From: Schoenoplectus triqueter
Taxonomy: Eukaryota; Streptophyta; Magnoliopsida; Poales; Cyperaceae
Direction: 5' to 3'
Length of the DNA stretch: 51,328 bases
Assembly (NCBI GenBank): GCA_964058805.1
Contig: CAXKVV010000719.1
Span: forward strand, 1-51,328
Numbering within the stretch: position 1 is the stretch's first letter; each line of letters begins with the position of its first letter. Positions 41,335-51,328 of the stretch are shown here, piece after piece. Both the position numbers and the translations under genes were made by a program. Under the pieces are notes generated by a model. That model worked only from the letters and a program-made list of their open reading frames with translations. It ran no database searches and was not told the origin of the DNA.

Positions 41335-43176
41335 CTGATAATTATTGAAACGAAGGAAACTTATCAGAACTTCTTAATAAAAGCCAACCTCTTTATCCTA
41401 TTAAAAGTAAATTTGTTGCTTTCGCAAACACGGCAAAGTACTGTCAAGACAACGCAAAAAAAAAGAGGACATAAAAGTTTTATTTTGATCACCAATCAAG
41501 GGTGCTAATTAAGGACCATGTTGAATTTGTCGAGAAACAATTTTGAATTCAACGGCAATACCTTTACAAGTAGTTTGTTCCATTGTTTTTCTTGCTACCT
41601 CATTTATCTATGGTTATAAATATCCTAAGAATTGAATTTGGTGATATGTAAAATGCAGGCAAAAATAAATTACAAAATAATTGACAATTACATTCTGGAA
41701 ACTTTGCGTAGGCATGGAAGCAGAAGCAACCAATAAAAAAAGGAATAATCTAGGATATTTAATGCTGGGGCTGTTTTGATCACCTCGTAGTTGCTTATAT
41801 TGCTGTAACAAAAAAAAACAATTTCATTGATGGGAAGGACTGAAAATAATTGATAATTGGTCCTGATCTGGGATTTTTTTGTCAGTAAATCGGTAAGAAC
41901 GATCAATTGATTTTCAGTCATGGATCTGAGGCACAAGCTTTACCCATTTTTTTTTCAGCAATCTAAAAAACGAAGTTTCCTGCAATTATGTCACAAAGAT
42001 ATTCCCAAAAGAAAAAAAACAAAATATTTGTTACGACAATTATCCAAGGAAATAAGTACCAGATTTACAATAGTTTGATTAGTTCATTGAGTGATATATT
42101 CTTTCAATTACTGCTAATTAATTGGTTGCAAGGTACACGTTGATTAGCTACACCAATAATCTTCGTATGTTGCTGTTAAAAACTTAAAATACTCTGTTAT
42201 TTATCATGTGTTTCCAGAAGGGAAATGTCCCCTAAAAGTAATGTGCAGTCTAAAAAGAAATATCATGTAGAAGAAATAAGATACTGTGACTGTAAAGAAC
42301 ATATGGGATTAGCGAAGTTACACTGTTAAAGTACTCATATATTTATCATTGCTCGAAGCAGAGACGAGGGGAAACGGAAAAAAAATAAATAAGAAAAATA
42401 AAAGAAGGGCTTTTTGGCTTTCCCAGCCTTCAGTCATCTATTTTTGTATCAATTATATTTATACAAAAGTAACAAGATTTTACATCGAGTGCATTCCTAT
42501 AGCTACAAAAATAAAACTTTTAACCCAAAAAATAAGGTCTAAACAAAGTAAAAGGATGACTAGTCACTTAGTCAGCAATGCTTCAATCTCAGATTGTACA
42601 AAAGGCAACCATGCAAAACGAAGAGATTGGTACAAGACCAGAACATATTCCAAATGTATTTGTATATTCATCAGTTCAACATCAGATAATGAGCTATTCT
42701 CATTTGCATCACAATTTCTTATATGAAAATATAATTTTATTTCATTTATGTATAACCCAAAATAAAAACTTTGTTGATTATCCACAAAAGGCACTAAAAA
42801 TTTCAACCCCCAAAATTTATAACCACCAGGAAAATTCTGCAATTATTAACAGATGATACTAGGAATCCAAACCCAATCAGTGCAAGTAGATGTCATCAAT
42901 TCACATAAAAACCAAAACAGATATACAACATGGAAAGCAGATCATCAGAACAAATCTCAGAATCCGGACCAATTACTCAGAAACCCATTTTGCTTGTTTC
43001 CTGAAAAAAAAATTACCGACCAAACAATTCTACTCTGGGGAAAAAATCAACAATAAGAAAGTAACAACTAAAATTCCCAATAGCTAATCTCAACCAAAAG
43101 AAGTACCAGAAAATCTTCTTGAAATTTATTATAGAAAAATAACATCAATCCAATCAAAACTTCTTAAAGTCTCATC
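41335..43176. other. Intergenic, 3' of the WD40 gene
   Basis: No gene recognised. The part adjacent to 43177 should be the 3' UTR of the WD40 gene. Overlapping 60-125-codon ORFs at 41.6-43.1 kb lie on both strands in AT-rich DNA and show no domain. Confidence 0.45.
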
Positions 43177-44481
43177 TCAACGGCCATACTGCGTGTCCTC
43201 TAGAGAAGCATCCCCAATGCGCCAAGTCTTGAGCGTCTTATCTTGACTGCCGCTATACAGAATGCACCGTAAGGGACCATCGGCATTCTCTTCCCAGTCC
43301 TCATGGGCCACAATGCAGTTTACTGGACCTTCGTGCGCGCTAAGAACCATCACAAATGTGTGGACCGTGTGGCCCCTACTTCCCTGTTCCCTCCTCCAAA
43401 TGCAAATTGTCCCATCCTCTGAACCGGAGAACACCAAGGGTCCCGGTGACCCAGCAACACAAGTGACCGCCTTTTTGTGGTAAGACAGGGTCACCTCGCC
43501 ATACCAATTATTATTTTCCTTCCAAAACAGCAATTTACCATCTGACAAACCGGCGTACAACTCACCAGTACCAGCTTCAGTAGATTTAAACAAGAGTGCA
43601 TTTACTGGATTTGTACCAGACAACAAATATTGCACCGGAAAGTGTTTTATACCTTTGCCTCTAGCCCCTTCATGTCTCTCCCACATGATTAAGGAACCAT
43701 CCTGAGAGCCAGAGAATACCAGACGGTGACATCCTGCTGTGACAGCACTCACAATCTGTTTATGTTCCTTTTTACAGTCGACGAGCTTCCAGTCCTTGAG
43801 GCGCCAGACCTTGATAGTATGGTCAGCCGAACCAGTGTAGAGAAACCTCATGTCTTCACTAAAACAGATGCAAGTCACCGGGAAAGTATGCCAGTGCAAG
43901 TGCTCAAACTTTTGCATTACTCTCATCTTTTTACGCCATAATGCCTCCTTCATGCGATCTTCTAGTGTCGGGAGAGTTGCAATGTGGGTGTATGAAGGAT
44001 GTTCTGTGGCTTCTCTCACCCAAGCCCTGACAGCGCCATCATAGTTGGCAGCAAAAATGCGACCTTGAGGGTCTAACAAGAGCGCGTAATTCGGCCCGTC
44101 ATAGGCATGGAAACCCCCATATGGTTGCCCTTGAAACCAGACCTGTATGTTCATGCTATCAGATCCAGTGTAGAGAAGCCCACCAGGCCCGGCAGCCATT
44201 GAACGAACTACCCCGTACCGACGTTCATACGAGCTTATCAACTTAGCGCTGGATGGGAACACCCCGATGCCTCCAAGGTCAAGACTTCTCCAACGGGAAG
44301 GACAGTACTCATACTTTGCCATGGAGCTGTTCTCTGATTGGTTATTGGATTGCTGACCGTGGTGCGTCAGTTTCAGGGGGTTTCTGTATATGCAGCGCGC
44401 AATGCGACGCAGGAGGACTGATTTGATGCCTGATGAGTTGACTGTGGAGGATGACGCCTCTTCTTCCTTATTTCTCGCCAT
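43177..44481 (-). CDS. Seven-bladed WD40 repeat protein (JINGUBANG-like group), single exon
   Basis: An intact 434-residue ORF whose ATG (44481) sits in a good context (CCCATGG). The N-terminal 80 residues are Ser-rich with a basic patch (VLLRRIARCIYR, 22-33). Seven WD blades can be counted at about 91-115, 131-154, 201-226, 243-267, 292-320, 338-362 and 386-420, most ending in VW/AW/MW/FW/IW/TW, with GSADHTIKVW and GSEDGTICIW as textbook examples. A charged helix-like insert (174-192) separates blades 2 and 3. One propeller fills the protein, so it is probably a protein-protein scaffold. It resembles the plant JINGUBANG-like/transducin group from memory; the partner is unknown. A GA repeat (44521-44545) lies in the 5' leader. 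No introns, no damage. Confidence 0.9.
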   Translation of the reverse strand: MARNKEEEASSSTVNSSGIKSVLLRRIARCIYRNPLKLTHHGQQSNNQSENSSMAKYEYCPSRWRSLDLGGIGVFPSSAKLISSYERRYGVVRSMAAGPGGLLYTGSDSMNIQVWFQGQPYGGFHAYDGPNYALLLDPQGRIFAANYDGAVRAWVREATEHPSYTHIATLPTLEDRMKEALWRKKMRVMQKFEHLHWHTFPVTCICFSEDMRFLYTGSADHTIKVWRLKDWKLVDCKKEHKQIVSAVTAGCHRLVFSGSQDGSLIMWERHEGARGKGIKHFPVQYLLSGTNPVNALLFKSTEAGTGELYAGLSDGKLLFWKENNNWYGEVTLSYHKKAVTCVAGSPGPLVFSGSEDGTICIWRREQGSRGHTVHTFVMVLSAHEGPVNCIVAHEDWEENADGPLRCILYSGSQDKTLKTWRIGDASLEDTQYGR

Positions 44482-46050
44482 GGGGTTTCAGTGATTGGTT
44501 TAGTTTTGATCAGATTGAAGAGGGAGAGAGAGAGAGAGAGAGAGGAAAGAACGCTTTGTACTGAGTGGGGTGACAGGAACTTGGGTTTCTTGGCTTTTCT
44601 TTTCTTTTTCTTGCTTTGTTTCTTGAATGCCAACTATCAGTTGTGCGAGGGAACTATTTAGAGGCCCCAGCTAACGAATCGGATCTCATTTACAACTCGG
44701 GAACGACCGACGCGATGCAATGCTGCTGCTATCTTTGGTGAATCGATTGTGGACTGGATATCAGGAGCGACTCTGATCCATTGCACGGTGCACTCAATTG
44801 TATACCATCGTATGGTTAAAAACTTAAAATACACTAAATTTATCTTAAAATGAGTTAAAACAGCTAATTATATATAGTGATTTTTTTTCTATTTGAGAAT
44901 CACTATATATATAACATTTTATCATATTTATGTAGAATACTAGTACAACATATATTCTATAATACGAATACAACTCTTATTATAGTTATATTATAATTCA
45001 AATAACGTAACTACTAACAAAATCAATCACATAAATTCAATATATATTTTTAGAATAAAATATCATATAATAATTTAATTAATTTAATTTTTTTAGAAGA
45101 AAGTGAAATAAACCGCTGATTTATAAAAAAATCATAACATGTCACAGGAGAAAACAAACATCAGAGATTGATATTTAATACTCCAATATAAGTTCATACT
45201 AAGATAAATAACACTACCCAGTATAAATATCTAACAAAAAGCAACCACGATAACTAAATGACAACAAAACTTAACAAACCAACGAAATCAAAATGACAAT
45301 CATCCTAAAATCCTAAATAAGCTTAACAAAGACGCTAAGTCTGACACCCTAAAAATAAGAGAACCCAAGAAGACAACAGAGCAATCACATCCAAATATTG
45401 GATTGGAGGTCCTTATAGTATCCTCGTTCTCTAACATGATGACCTCGTCCAAAAGCATGTCCTCAACCCGCAAAGGAAGCCTTTCTACCCCATGAGATAA
45501 TATGAGTGCAAGTTTTAATAAATGAGAAGCATTACACGTGGTTTACCAAAAAGTTGCTAAAGCAATAAATTTTATCTCAATTAATCTAATAGTAGAAGGG
45601 AAGAATGTTTAAAAATAATAACATTTTTCTCTAATCACAATAACCAGCAAACCACACTTCAAACCAATTCAACCAAAAATTTATTCTTACGTAATATACA
45701 AAAATCAATAAACTATAGTCATTCAAAGATGCACCCTAAAAAGTAAAAGAATTGTGAGTTGCAATTCCATTCCATAATGTTAAAGCAACTAGACAAGTAA
45801 GAAATTAGTGATTAATATATTTGTTACACTAAATATCTTCTTTGATTTTTCGATTTGCAAAATAATCTTGAATTTTACAATTTGTTTTGTTTGAGTTTTA
45901 TTCAGAGATTAAAATGTAAACGGATTAGTACACAAGAACCAAGACTAATGATGAAATACAAGAGTTTAATCAAGATTGTATTAGATTTAGGTTTAGTTAG
46001 ATTCAAATTGGGTTGAATTGGTTAAGATAAATTGAGCTTAAACAACAACA
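44482..46050. other. Promoter side of the WD40 gene, then intergenic
   Basis: 44482-44700 is the 5' leader/promoter with a (GA)n run. Beyond that it is AT-rich with a 14-bp hairpin (44869-44912) and no gene. Confidence 0.45.
44869..44912. repeat. Short perfect hairpin
   Basis: Arms tatatatagtgatt (44869-44882) and aatcactatatata (44899-44912) are exact reverse complements around a 16-nt T-rich loop. A terminator-like or foldback origin cannot be told apart. Confidence 0.75.
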
Positions 46051-46059
46051 AAAAATGTT

Positions 46060-46942
46060 TCTGCCCAGTGAATCGTTATAGCGGTTCAGTAATCGTTATA
46101 ACGGTTCATCTCAAAACTCAAAAATATTTTAAGACAGAAAAGTTTTTAAAGAAGTCAGAGTGTATCATTATATAACGATTCAGTAATCGTTGCAATGATT
46201 TATAAAACGTATAACGATTCACTGAATCATTATAATATTTCATCTCAACCAGATCCAATGATTATTCTTTCTAAGTCATTATAACGATTCCCAAATCGTT
46301 ATAACGATTCAGACCGAAAATAATTTCTTCAGCTGTTTCAGAATATCTATTTTAAAAGGATCACCTCTCTCACTGGCTATGATCTGATCGATCTAGTTAA
46401 ATCATTCTTTCAGAGACCTCATTAGCCAAATACAAAGTAAAAAAAATAAGCCAAGAGTTAGAAACACTCAATTAGCAAAATTCTTGTTTAAGCTCAATCT
46501 AGCTTCTCTCTATTCTTCCAACTTGATTCTTCATGATTTACTTGTAAACTGTTGTTGAGCTGTTGTGCTCACTTTTCTTGAGTTGTAGTGCTCACTTATT
46601 TTGAGTGTGTTGTCACTCACTTTTTTATTTTGAGTGTATTGTCACTCATCTTTTTTAGTGTATTGTTACTCTTATTATCGATAGGCTTGACAATCCATTT
46701 TTGTGTAAGAGAGCAAGTTCTACAAGTGTAAAATTATTTTTTAGTGTTTCGACTCAACTTCAATTGTTAGAGGTTGAGAATTCTGAAGATATAGACATTT
46801 TAAGCTGAATATGTTCTTATTTGATATTTTCTTTTCTTTTCTTTTATTTCTTTGATTACTATTTTGGTGCCGGAAGGACGATTTTGTCAATCGTCCGCCA
46901 AACCTTGATAGTGTCATCACGGTGGGATGAGATTACTCGGTC
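46060..46942 (+). repeat. LTR-retrotransposon leader-like remnant with GAATCGTTATAACGATTC motifs
   Basis: 46060-46310 holds about eight copies or half-copies of a perfect palindrome GAATCGTTATAACGATTC. 46540-46680 holds short subrepeats (…gtgttgtcactca / gtattgtcactca / tgtagtgctcac). At 46865 the phrase TTTTGGTGCCGGAAGG resembles a tRNA-Asp-type primer-binding site (usual form TGGCGCCG), with an ORF start 70 bp later. This order fits the end of an LTR plus the leader of a Ty3-type element. I found no second LTR or pol in the window. Confidence 0.35.
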
Positions 46943-47272
46943 ATGAGTTCCGACAACAATTGCGCTAATGGGACTGCTCTTGATAACAAGATAGTCGACC
47001 AGTTTTGCTTTGTTCCAAACCCACACAATGTCACTCTTGATGAGTTACTTGGTCATGAAGTTGAGTCGTCCAACAATGGCTTCAAACGAATCTATCAATG
47101 TAATCTAACACCCAGTGGTAACACAGATATTTCTGTGGTTGTTTTTGTGCCAGAAGTATACCGAGAAGGTGAATACAAGGAAACAACCTGTGCCAAAAGG
47201 TTTGAACCGACCACCTCCAAGTTAGAGCTGGGGGTGCTGTTGGATTTGCATTGTGATTTACCATGGAAGTAG
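46943..47272 (+). CDS. Unidentified 109-codon ORF after the LTR-like leader
   Basis: Begins MSSDNNCANG and ends in a short LHCDLPWK tail. Its composition is more protein-like than the flanking DNA, with the phrases VPNPHNVTLDELLGHEVE and ISVVVFVPEVY. No zinc knuckle, Gag core or other domain could be recognised. It may be the start of a truncated retroelement ORF, given the leader just upstream, or chance. Confidence 0.25.
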   Translation: MSSDNNCANGTALDNKIVDQFCFVPNPHNVTLDELLGHEVESSNNGFKRIYQCNLTPSGNTDISVVVFVPEVYREGEYKETTCAKRFEPTTSKLELGVLLDLHCDLPWK

Positions 47273-49009
47273 ACTCAGTTTCAAAGCTAGATCTGAAAAG
47301 TGTACAGAGCAAAGAGGTGGAGAGCAATGAAATCATTACTATTTTGTGAATACAATTTACTTATCTTATAGTATCGTTATATTAATATCTTTTATAAAAA
47401 ATAGAAAATTGTTTGAGTACATCACCTTTTTAATGTTCCAAGACCCACCCATAAAAATATAATTTTAGAAATGTAAAATTACCTATTAAATTCCTGCAGT
47501 TTTCATTTTTCTTTTTTAATTTTGCGTTTCTAAGCATTTGGACCGCCGCCACGAATTTGTTTTTAAATTTCTTTTAACAAGATAAAAAATGATCTCCAAA
47601 ACACCACCGTGCCTTATGCAAAGTCTAATGTTTCCTAATTTCAAAATTGATGCCGTCTTCCTTTGAAACAAAAAAATATATAAAAACAGATTGAAAGAAA
47701 CACAGCTGCGTTTTCCCTTTCTTTTCTTTTTGGATCTGGCTTATCAACCTTACTTGAATAAAAGTAAAACCAAAAGAAAGAAAAAAGAAAAAAAATCAGG
47801 GAAAACAAATGTCTGTTTGGCAACTCAACAGTGGTTAAAAAAAATTCAATTTAAAAAAGAGAAATACTATGTTTGAGCTGTTACTGGATCAGCAAACTTC
47901 AAAAATTGGTGGATGGTCAGAAATCTCGTGTGGAAATTCAATGTACATCGCATCAATTGAAACATCTGATGCTACATTCAGAATTTAAAATTTCATCATT
48001 CCATTCGTGATTATTGATCCCAATTTCAAACTGGCTCAAATTTGCTAAAAAAAATTCTCCAAGCTAAACCAGTAAGCACGATTTCAATCCGAAAACTCCA
48101 CTAATTTCCACCAGGTAATAGCTCTAGAAGTTCGGAAATAAAATAGCATGATGAAAAAAAATACACCTCGAAGAGAAAAATGCTTGAGAAATTGAGAACC
48201 AAACAACAATCAATCAAGCCTGATACGAAAACGAAGGGTTTGAGGTGGATTTTGTATGGGAGCGCCGCTACCTTCTAGAAGCACTGCGCAATGGAACTCT
48301 GAGAAACCCTAGCTAGATCTTACTGGTACTATTTGTTATATTTGGGCTCTACTTGTTATATTTGAGCTGAAATTGCAAAGTTAAAACGGGCTCAGAATTT
48401 TGAGCCTCATTTTTTTCAGAAAATAATTGGTACATGATAGCATAAAGCTGTAATTATCCAAGCTTCTTAGGCTTTACTGGGCCCCCCTGGCTGTGATGAA
48501 AATTTGAAATTTCTGATTGTTAAGATATGTGAAATGTTGCTAATATAAATACACTAATTTGAAGTAATGAACATATTTGGTTTGATGTGATTTGTAGTAG
48601 TTTGTCGTTAATTCCATATAATATGTGATTGATTGTGGGCTTGATTAATATAAAAACGTGGGGATTGATCCAATTCCATCCCTATATATGGCGTTATTTT
48701 TAAATTTTTTCTTACGGTTCTATAAAGAACGTGGGAATTGTCTAGGTGCGCATCAAATTCTGTACCTTCTTTTTATTTATGCGTGGCAAAAATCCAATTT
48801 CTATATATGAGTCACACTACAAATGAAAATTTGAAAAGTATAACAATGAATATGAGCTAAGCAGAACCCCATCCATAGCCCCATTACATACATACCAGAA
48901 GGAGAAATCATTATCATTTGTTGCATAATATCATTGGCGGAATCATAAATGAAATGTAAGAGGTGCCCTACTTAGTTTCTCAGAAATGATCCGTAGTAGG
49001 TCCCAAAAA
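47273..49009. other. Intergenic, no gene recognised
   Basis: AT-rich. A slightly GC-richer patch at 48225-48330 contains a telo-box-like AAACCCTAG (48303-48311) and could be an orphan 5' end of a lost gene. Nothing coding follows it. Confidence 0.4.
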
Positions 49010-49150
49010 TGATTTGATTTTCTAATAGATTTTGATATGAAAAATAAATTGAATGATTCAGATTAATCATTTCTAATATGAATTTTATGATTAAGCACAA
49101 AATACACAAAATACACTATCTCCTTATACTTTCCAAATTATCATAGCCTC
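49010..49150. repeat. Half of an FB2-type foldback element
   Basis: Shares ctaatagattttgatatg…aaattgaa…gatcattt…aaaaca and ccatag/catagcctc blocks with the right half of FB2 (7607-7738) in the same orientation. The mirror arm is missing. Confidence 0.5.
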
Positions 49151-49425
49151 ATTCATAATATATAAGTATAATAATGCTAAAAAGACGTTTTGAATTCTTG
49201 CATTTTTTTTATTCTTTTTAAAAGAAAACAAGATCAAATAATATGTAAAGTATATTAATGATATAATTAATATTGAAAATGACAAGTAATTATATAAAAA
49301 TATTTTAGTTACTAATACCAAGAATATAATATATTTGATAAGATAATAATTATCAAATCATGATCATTATACACATTAAAAATTTGCTTGTTTCAATTTA
49401 GATAAAGCAACAGCAATATTGAAAA
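49151..49425. other. Intergenic between the half foldback element and Helitron 2
   Basis: AT-rich, no structure seen. Confidence 0.4.
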
Positions 49426-50216
49426 CTAGCTGCATACCCGCACATTACGGCGGACATTTTTATTTAGATATATAAAAAAACAATAGATTATTTTGACAAC
49501 TTAATACATTTATATTAGAAAAAGCAAAAATTATTCGTCTATATCTTCTAAAATATCTTGATGGAAGACATAATTAATATTTCTAAGAGAAAAAAATAAA
49601 ATTTATTTATAATTCTCTCATCTATCTTTATACAACTATGATAGTCAATTTATCATACTTTTTTTTCTATCTTTTCAGTTATACAAATGATACGTCGTAT
49701 CATTAATAAAAAATATTTACCAATAAGCAAACTATTTTTTCCGTCAAAAATACGTAACATAATTGTCATCTTCATCTTTAATATTTGCAGGTGCTTTTAA
49801 ATCTAAAATTGTGAGACATACCATTAGAGAGAACTTCTATAAAAGATAAAACAAAAAAATAATTAAAAGAAAATAATTATTATAGAAGATCACCCAATAA
49901 GAAAAGTCAATTTAGAAAATAATTACTATAAAAACTAAAATGATCAGAAAATCTCTGTCAATTACCAGGAAATATATAATATCATATTATTTCAGTTGAT
50001 TGACATCAAATTTTTAATCAAATTTTTACCTTTCAAAAAAATATCATTTTCGAATAGAGAGGAAATTGAAAAACTGAAAACGATATCTGCCACCGAAGTT
50101 AATCAGATTGAATCTCAACCGTTGCATGAAGGATAAAATGAGTATTATGAAAGTTTGAATGCCATGACAAAAAATGAACACTTCCAGTACTTAATTGCTT
50201 TATATAATAGTATAGA
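49426..50216 (-). mobile_element. Non-autonomous Helitron, copy 2
   Basis: On the minus strand it starts TCTATACTATTATATAAAGC (50216) and ends GTGCGGGTATGCAGCTAG (49426). The host base before the start is A and after the end T. It is larger than copy 1 (791 versus 473 bp), with related ends and a private interior of AT-rich DNA in which I see no captured gene. No Rep/helicase. Confidence 0.75.
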
Positions 50217-50878
50217 TTATAATTCTTTTTCCTCTCTATTTGTTGTGGCCCCGTCCTTCATTGTCTCACTGATCTGTGATCACTTATGTGTGCAGTGTGC
50301 ATCTGCTAGCCTTGTTGTACACGATAAAATAACTCCAATCAAAAGTCAAAATCAATTAACTCAGTAAACTAAGGGGGTGCCAAGCTCAGGCTGGGCCAAG
50401 CCTTAGTTTCGCCCCTGCATAATACCGTACAGCGCAATACGATCTAAATACTTAGATCTCCTCATGATTTTAGATGGTATAAATCCCAAAATGATCTAAC
50501 ATATCACATGTTGGCGCTGCACGTTACTATGCAGCAGAAAATCAGAATTCGTCGGAGGGCACCTCAATAACATTCAATCAATTTCTTTGGGGGAAAGTAC
50601 CTCTATATGACCAGGAGCCGCAACTGGCATAAACAAGAAAATAATGAAATATTAAATTTATTATTTGTTAATTGAAAGAAATATTCCATATTTGTTGAAC
50701 ACACTAACATATATGTATTATAATTGCACCCAGTTTCTGCATACAAGTGAACAACTAAAATATTTAAGCAAGCAAACTGATACCGAATTTAATAGTTAAT
50801 AGATACATGATACATTTCAAAGTAAACAACGGGCATACATAATTACGCAAAGAACATAAACTAATCAATATTCCAAAA
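50217..50878. other. Intergenic, 3' of the LURP-one-related gene
   Basis: The part next to 50879 should be the 3' UTR of the minus-strand gene. The 70-codon ORF 50155-50367 straddles the Helitron edge and is not a gene. Confidence 0.4.
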
Positions 50879-51328
50879 TCATGCATCTGTACCACCAAAA
50901 TCAAAATTAAAATCAACTGTATTACTAGTCCCTTTTATGTCCTTGTGATTTTCATCGAGGATGACGATAATCGCTACAAGGAAGGCATAGTCCACATTGG
51001 GATAAACCGTCAGACCGAATGTGTTATCTTCCAGCAATACGTTCGACATTCCATATTGACGGTTCACCTGCAACACAAAAGTAAATTATTACAATCTTGT
51101 TATTTGGTTTAATTAATTAACCACATATTATACCATAATGGAAGTTGGAACTAGAGTAGCAATTAAGACTATTATTAAGAAATAGTTTAAATTGTATGCA
51201 CACTACCACACATGATAAACACCCATGCATTTTAGCAAGAAATAGTGTAAATAGTTCTGACATGAGCGATTATGGTAGTGCCGTCACCAAGGTAGAAGGT
51301 ACATGACCTCTCCAACCAGCTTGCTTTG
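50879..51328 (-). CDS. LURP-one-related (LOR) protein, 3' two exons (5' part outside window)
   Basis: The partial exon 51328-51262 reads KASWLERSCTFYLGDGTTIIAH. The donor GT is at 51261, and the acceptor AG at 51069-51068 opens the last exon 51067-50879 (VNRQYGMSNVLLEDN…, 62 residues, ending FGGTDA-stop). The join is in phase 0. LOR (Tubby-like fold, DUF567) proteins end with exactly this layout: a SWLERSC strand, GD/GTTIIA, then a segment like FGLTVYPNVDYAFLVAIIVILDE. Arabidopsis LURP1 is a defence-related family member; most paralogues are uncharacterised. The acidic Asp/Phe-rich tail beyond VILDE is about 25 residues and variable in the family. The start codon and N-terminal barrel half lie beyond 51328. 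Confidence 0.88.

Noticed and set aside
41614..43087. Multiple 60-125-codon ORFs on both strands between the F-box pseudogene and the WD40 gene
   Set aside because: AT-driven composition, mutually overlapping, no domain or splice pattern.
1..51328. Biosynthetic or defence gene cluster
   Set aside because: The intact genes (NPC, OTU, WD40, LOR) are of unrelated families with large transposon-filled gaps and mixed orientation.

Overview
This window is nuclear DNA of a flowering plant. It is AT-rich, genes are sparse and intron-containing, and the space between them is filled with decayed plant transposons and microsatellites. I cannot name the species. All exon models are hand-built from ORFs, GT/GC-AG splice sites and reading-frame continuity. 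No similarity search was run, so every family name is recognition from memory of the family.

Layout. 1-14.8 kb is accessory. It holds a possible first exon (887-968, minus), a two-exon Ty3-type Gag-like gene (1799-3110, minus), a Copia-type Gag-like gene (4861-5779, plus) with a truncated paralogue at 10.8 kb, a PP2-like fragment (8.1 kb), half of a tRNA-Leu(AAG), and a dense cluster of long-inverted-repeat (foldback) elements flanked by (TA)n/(GA)n tracts (7.3-7.8 and 11.5-13.8 kb). 14.8-18.1 kb is a complete six-exon non-specific phospholipase C gene (minus), apparently using one GC-AG intron. 18.2-36 kb is again transposon-rich: a striking hairpin built of GCCACTG-type palindromes (21.5-21.9 kb), another foldback element, a dead LINE ORF1-like stretch interrupted by a hAT-like MITE that carries a tRNA-derived SINE head, the dead 3' part of an RTE-type LINE, and a small Helitron (35.1-35.6 kb). 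36.07-39.41 kb is a complete five-exon OTU deubiquitinase gene (plus) with a very recent 292-bp tandem duplication in an intron. A 34-bp minisatellite and a decayed F-box/KIB1-4 beta-propeller gene follow at 40-41.3 kb. 43.2-44.5 kb is an intact single-exon seven-bladed WD40 gene (minus). 46-47.3 kb looks like an LTR-retrotransposon leader remnant, 49.4-50.2 kb is a second Helitron of the same family, and the window ends inside a LURP-one-related gene (minus, 3' exons only).

The intact genes (NPC phospholipase, OTU protease, WD40 protein, LURP-one-related protein) are ordinary unlinked plant genes and form no operon or evident pathway cluster. The most unusual content is in the repeats: a foldback family repeatedly joined to TA/GA microsatellites, including half-elements; the nested-palindrome hairpin; and the two stand-alone Gag-like genes that lack pol.
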